6,354 nucleotides of DNA from an uncultured Clostridia bacterium (GTDB taxonomy: Bacteria; Bacillota; Clostridia; Oscillospirales; Oscillospiraceae), in assembly GCA_945946745.1 (NCBI GenBank), contig CAMEWZ010000091.1, forward strand, positions 1 through 6,354. The letters run 5' to 3'. The notes under the pieces are model-generated. The model did no database searches and was not told where the DNA came from. It saw nothing but the letters and a program-made list of their open reading frames with translations. The position numbers and the translations under genes are program-made. Shown in pieces: positions 5,122 through 6,354 of the stretch (positions within the stretch are counted from its first letter, which is position 1; every line of letters starts with the position of its first letter).

Positions 5122-6000
5122 ATGCACTTTGTAAAAGCCAAGGGCATTCTCTCCCCGGACAACGGCATGAATCTATACCGGGGCTGCCTGCACGGATGCA
5201 TCTATTGCGATTCCCGAAGCCTGTGTTATCAGATGACGCACGCCTTTGAGGATATCGAGGTAAAGGAAAACGCTCTGGAGCTGCTGGAGCAAGCCCTAAA
5301 GCAAAAACGAAAGCGCTGCATGATCGGCACCGGAGCCATGACGGATCCCTATCTCCCCATCGAAGAAAAGCTGCGCATGACCCGGGGCGCATTGGAATTG
5401 ATCGACAAGTACAGCTTTGGGGCAACCGTTCTGACCAAATCCACCTTGGTTCTGCGAGATCTGGATCTGCTGGCCCGGATCAACCGCCATACCAAGGCCG
5501 TGGTGCAAATGACCTTGACCACCCTGGACGACGAGCTGTGCCGTCTCATCGAGCCGAAGGTATCCGTCACCTCCCAGCGGCTCCGGGCCTTGAAGTCCTT
5601 CCGGGACGCTGGCGTCCCCACCGTGGTGTGGCTGTGTCCCATCCTCCCCTTTCTCAATGATACCCCGGAGAACATTGCGCTCATTCTGGCAAGCTGCGCA
5701 GATGCGGGGGTCAAAGGGGTTCTGTGCTTCAACATGGGGCTGACCCTGCGGGAGGGAAACCGGGAATACTTCTACGCCCAGCTGGACAGGCTGTTCCCTG
5801 GTCTGAAGGAACGGTATATCCGCACCTACGGAAACCAATATGTGATCAACAGCCCCAGAAACGAGGAATTGATGCGCCTATTTCACGAAACCTGCGAAAA
5901 AGCCGGAATGCTCCATCATGTGGAGGAGATCTTTCCCTACCTGCACACCTTTGAAGAAGCACAGCCCGCTTTGCAGCTCAGTCTTTTTGATATTCCATAA
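5122..6000 (+). CDS. SPL-family radical SAM protein (COG1533-like) with C-terminal clamp-binding motif
   Basis: A 292-residue cytoplasmic iron-sulfur enzyme related to spore photoproduct lyase; the reaction of this branch is unknown. The radical SAM motif CxxxCxxC is present as C22-LHG-C26-IY-C29, which would hold the [4Fe-4S] cluster that cleaves S-adenosylmethionine. Other family-like blocks are NLYRGCLHGCIYCDSRS (17-33), GTGAMTDPYLPIEEK (69-83), LTKSTLVLRDLDLL (104-117), TLTTLDDELCRLIEP (131-145) and LRALKSFRDAGVPT (154-167). The protein ends PALQLSLFDIP; QLSLF (285-289) matches the beta-sliding-clamp binding consensus QL(S/D)LF and could tether it to replication or repair complexes. GGGAGG lies 6 bases before the ATG. 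I see no terminator after the stop. The domain is long enough to be complete. It is probably not true spore photoproduct lyase (SplB), since the cysteine cluster sits near the N-terminus rather than around residue 90. Confidence 0.9.
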   Translation: MHFVKAKGILSPDNGMNLYRGCLHGCIYCDSRSLCYQMTHAFEDIEVKENALELLEQALKQKRKRCMIGTGAMTDPYLPIEEKLRMTRGALELIDKYSFGATVLTKSTLVLRDLDLLARINRHTKAVVQMTLTTLDDELCRLIEPKVSVTSQRLRALKSFRDAGVPTVVWLCPILPFLNDTPENIALILASCADAGVKGVLCFNMGLTLREGNREYFYAQLDRLFPGLKERYIRTYGNQYVINSPRNEELMRLFHETCEKAGMLHHVEEIFPYLHTFEEAQPALQLSLFDIP

Positions 6001-6025
6001 CCGCACCCATCTCCGTAATACAACA

Positions 6026-6054
6026 TTGACAATTGCGTTGAAATAGATTATAGT
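6026..6054 (+). promoter_or_regulatory. promoter of the phospho-sugar mutase gene
   Basis: TTGACA (6026-6031) and TATAGT (6049-6054) are 17 bases apart, with one mismatch in total to the sigma-A consensus. The predicted start is near 6061, giving a leader of about 50 bases. This strong promoter shows the mutase has its own transcription unit, just 25 bases after the radical SAM stop codon. Confidence 0.78.
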
Positions 6055-6110
6055 ATATTTGGTTGATTTGCGTAAAAAACTGAAATTTCATAAAGGATAA
6101 GGTGATTCAC

Positions 6111-6354
6111 ATGTACATGGATGATTATCAGCGCTGGCTGAAAACAAACCTGGAGGATCCTGCTTTGACGGCGGAATTGCAGTCCATTCAGGGCCAGGAC
6201 GAGGAAATCAAGGATCGGTTCGCCGTGGCGCTGAAGTTCGGCACCGCCGGTCTGCGGGGTGTGCTGGGCGCGGGCAGCAACCGGATGAACATTTACGTCG
6301 TCCGTCAGGCCACCCAGGGCCTGGCCAACTGGGTCAAGACCCAGGGCGGCAATC
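6111..6354 (+). CDS. phospho-sugar mutase (phosphoglucomutase/phosphomannomutase family), N-terminal fragment
   Basis: The first 81 codons of an alpha-D-phosphohexomutase, which interconverts hexose 1- and 6-phosphates and feeds glycogen, cell-wall or capsule precursors. The N-terminal extension (YQRWLKTN, 6-13) and the block LKFGTAGLRGVLGAGSNRMN (41-60) are typical of the long, PgcA-like mutases of Firmicutes; FGTAGLRG (43-50) is the hallmark of domain 1. It is followed by VVRQATQGLANWV. The phosphoserine loop and sugar-binding domains lie beyond the right edge. AAGGTG (6099-6104) lies 6 bases before the ATG at 6111; a second in-frame ATG at 6117 is possible but less well spaced. Phosphoglucomutase and phosphomannomutase cannot be told apart from this fragment. 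Confidence 0.93.
   Translation, partial: MYMDDYQRWLKTNLEDPALTAELQSIQGQDEEIKDRFAVALKFGTAGLRGVLGAGSNRMNIYVVRQATQGLANWVKTQGGN

Noticed and set aside
5296..5838. A 180-codon open frame on the minus strand opposite the radical SAM gene
   Set aside because: Antisense shadow of a gene with intact CxxxCxxC and family motifs; no ribosome binding site or promoter.

Overview
The window looks like a piece of a chromosome from a fairly GC-rich Firmicute, probably an anaerobic Clostridia of the Oscillospirales/Lachnospirales kind. This is inferred from the gene families (YesL/DUF624, MepA-like MATE transporters, an SPL-family radical SAM protein, a phospho-sugar mutase), strong GGAGG-type ribosome binding sites and sigma-A-like promoters. 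No taxonomic marker gene is present, so the placement is tentative.

Layout, left to right. Bases 1-208 hold the N-terminal part of argininosuccinate synthase (argG) on the minus strand. It has a consensus promoter (TTGACA-17-TATAAT) and a 15-bp palindrome resembling an ARG box in its leader. Bases 209-502 are a divergent control region that also serves a YesL-like (DUF624) membrane protein at 503-1147 on the plus strand. A long hairpin at 1190-1218 separates that gene from the converging minus-strand genes and can work in both directions. From 4935 down to 1221 the minus strand carries MATE transporter 2 (4935-3544), a terminator-like hairpin, MATE transporter 1 (3411-2026) and a PF00756-type alpha/beta-hydrolase esterase (2000-1221). 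The esterase lies 25 bases after MATE 1 and is very likely co-transcribed with it. Bases 4936-5121 are a second divergent control region, for MATE 2 and a plus-strand radical SAM protein (5122-6000). At 6111 the start of a phospho-sugar mutase (phosphoglucomutase/phosphomannomutase family) runs off the right edge.

How the genes relate: the two MATE proteins are full-length, differ clearly from each other, and each seems to have its own promoter, so this is a double efflux locus with a hydrolase attached to one pump. argG (arginine biosynthesis) and the mutase (sugar-phosphate metabolism) are housekeeping genes at the edges and appear independent of the rest.

The most interesting observation is that the radical SAM protein ends in QLSLF, which matches the bacterial beta-sliding-clamp binding pentapeptide. 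Together with its similarity to spore photoproduct lyase relatives, this suggests a DNA-associated role. I saw no CRISPR array, insertion sequence, tRNA, rRNA or clear phage feature, and no complete novel multi-gene system.
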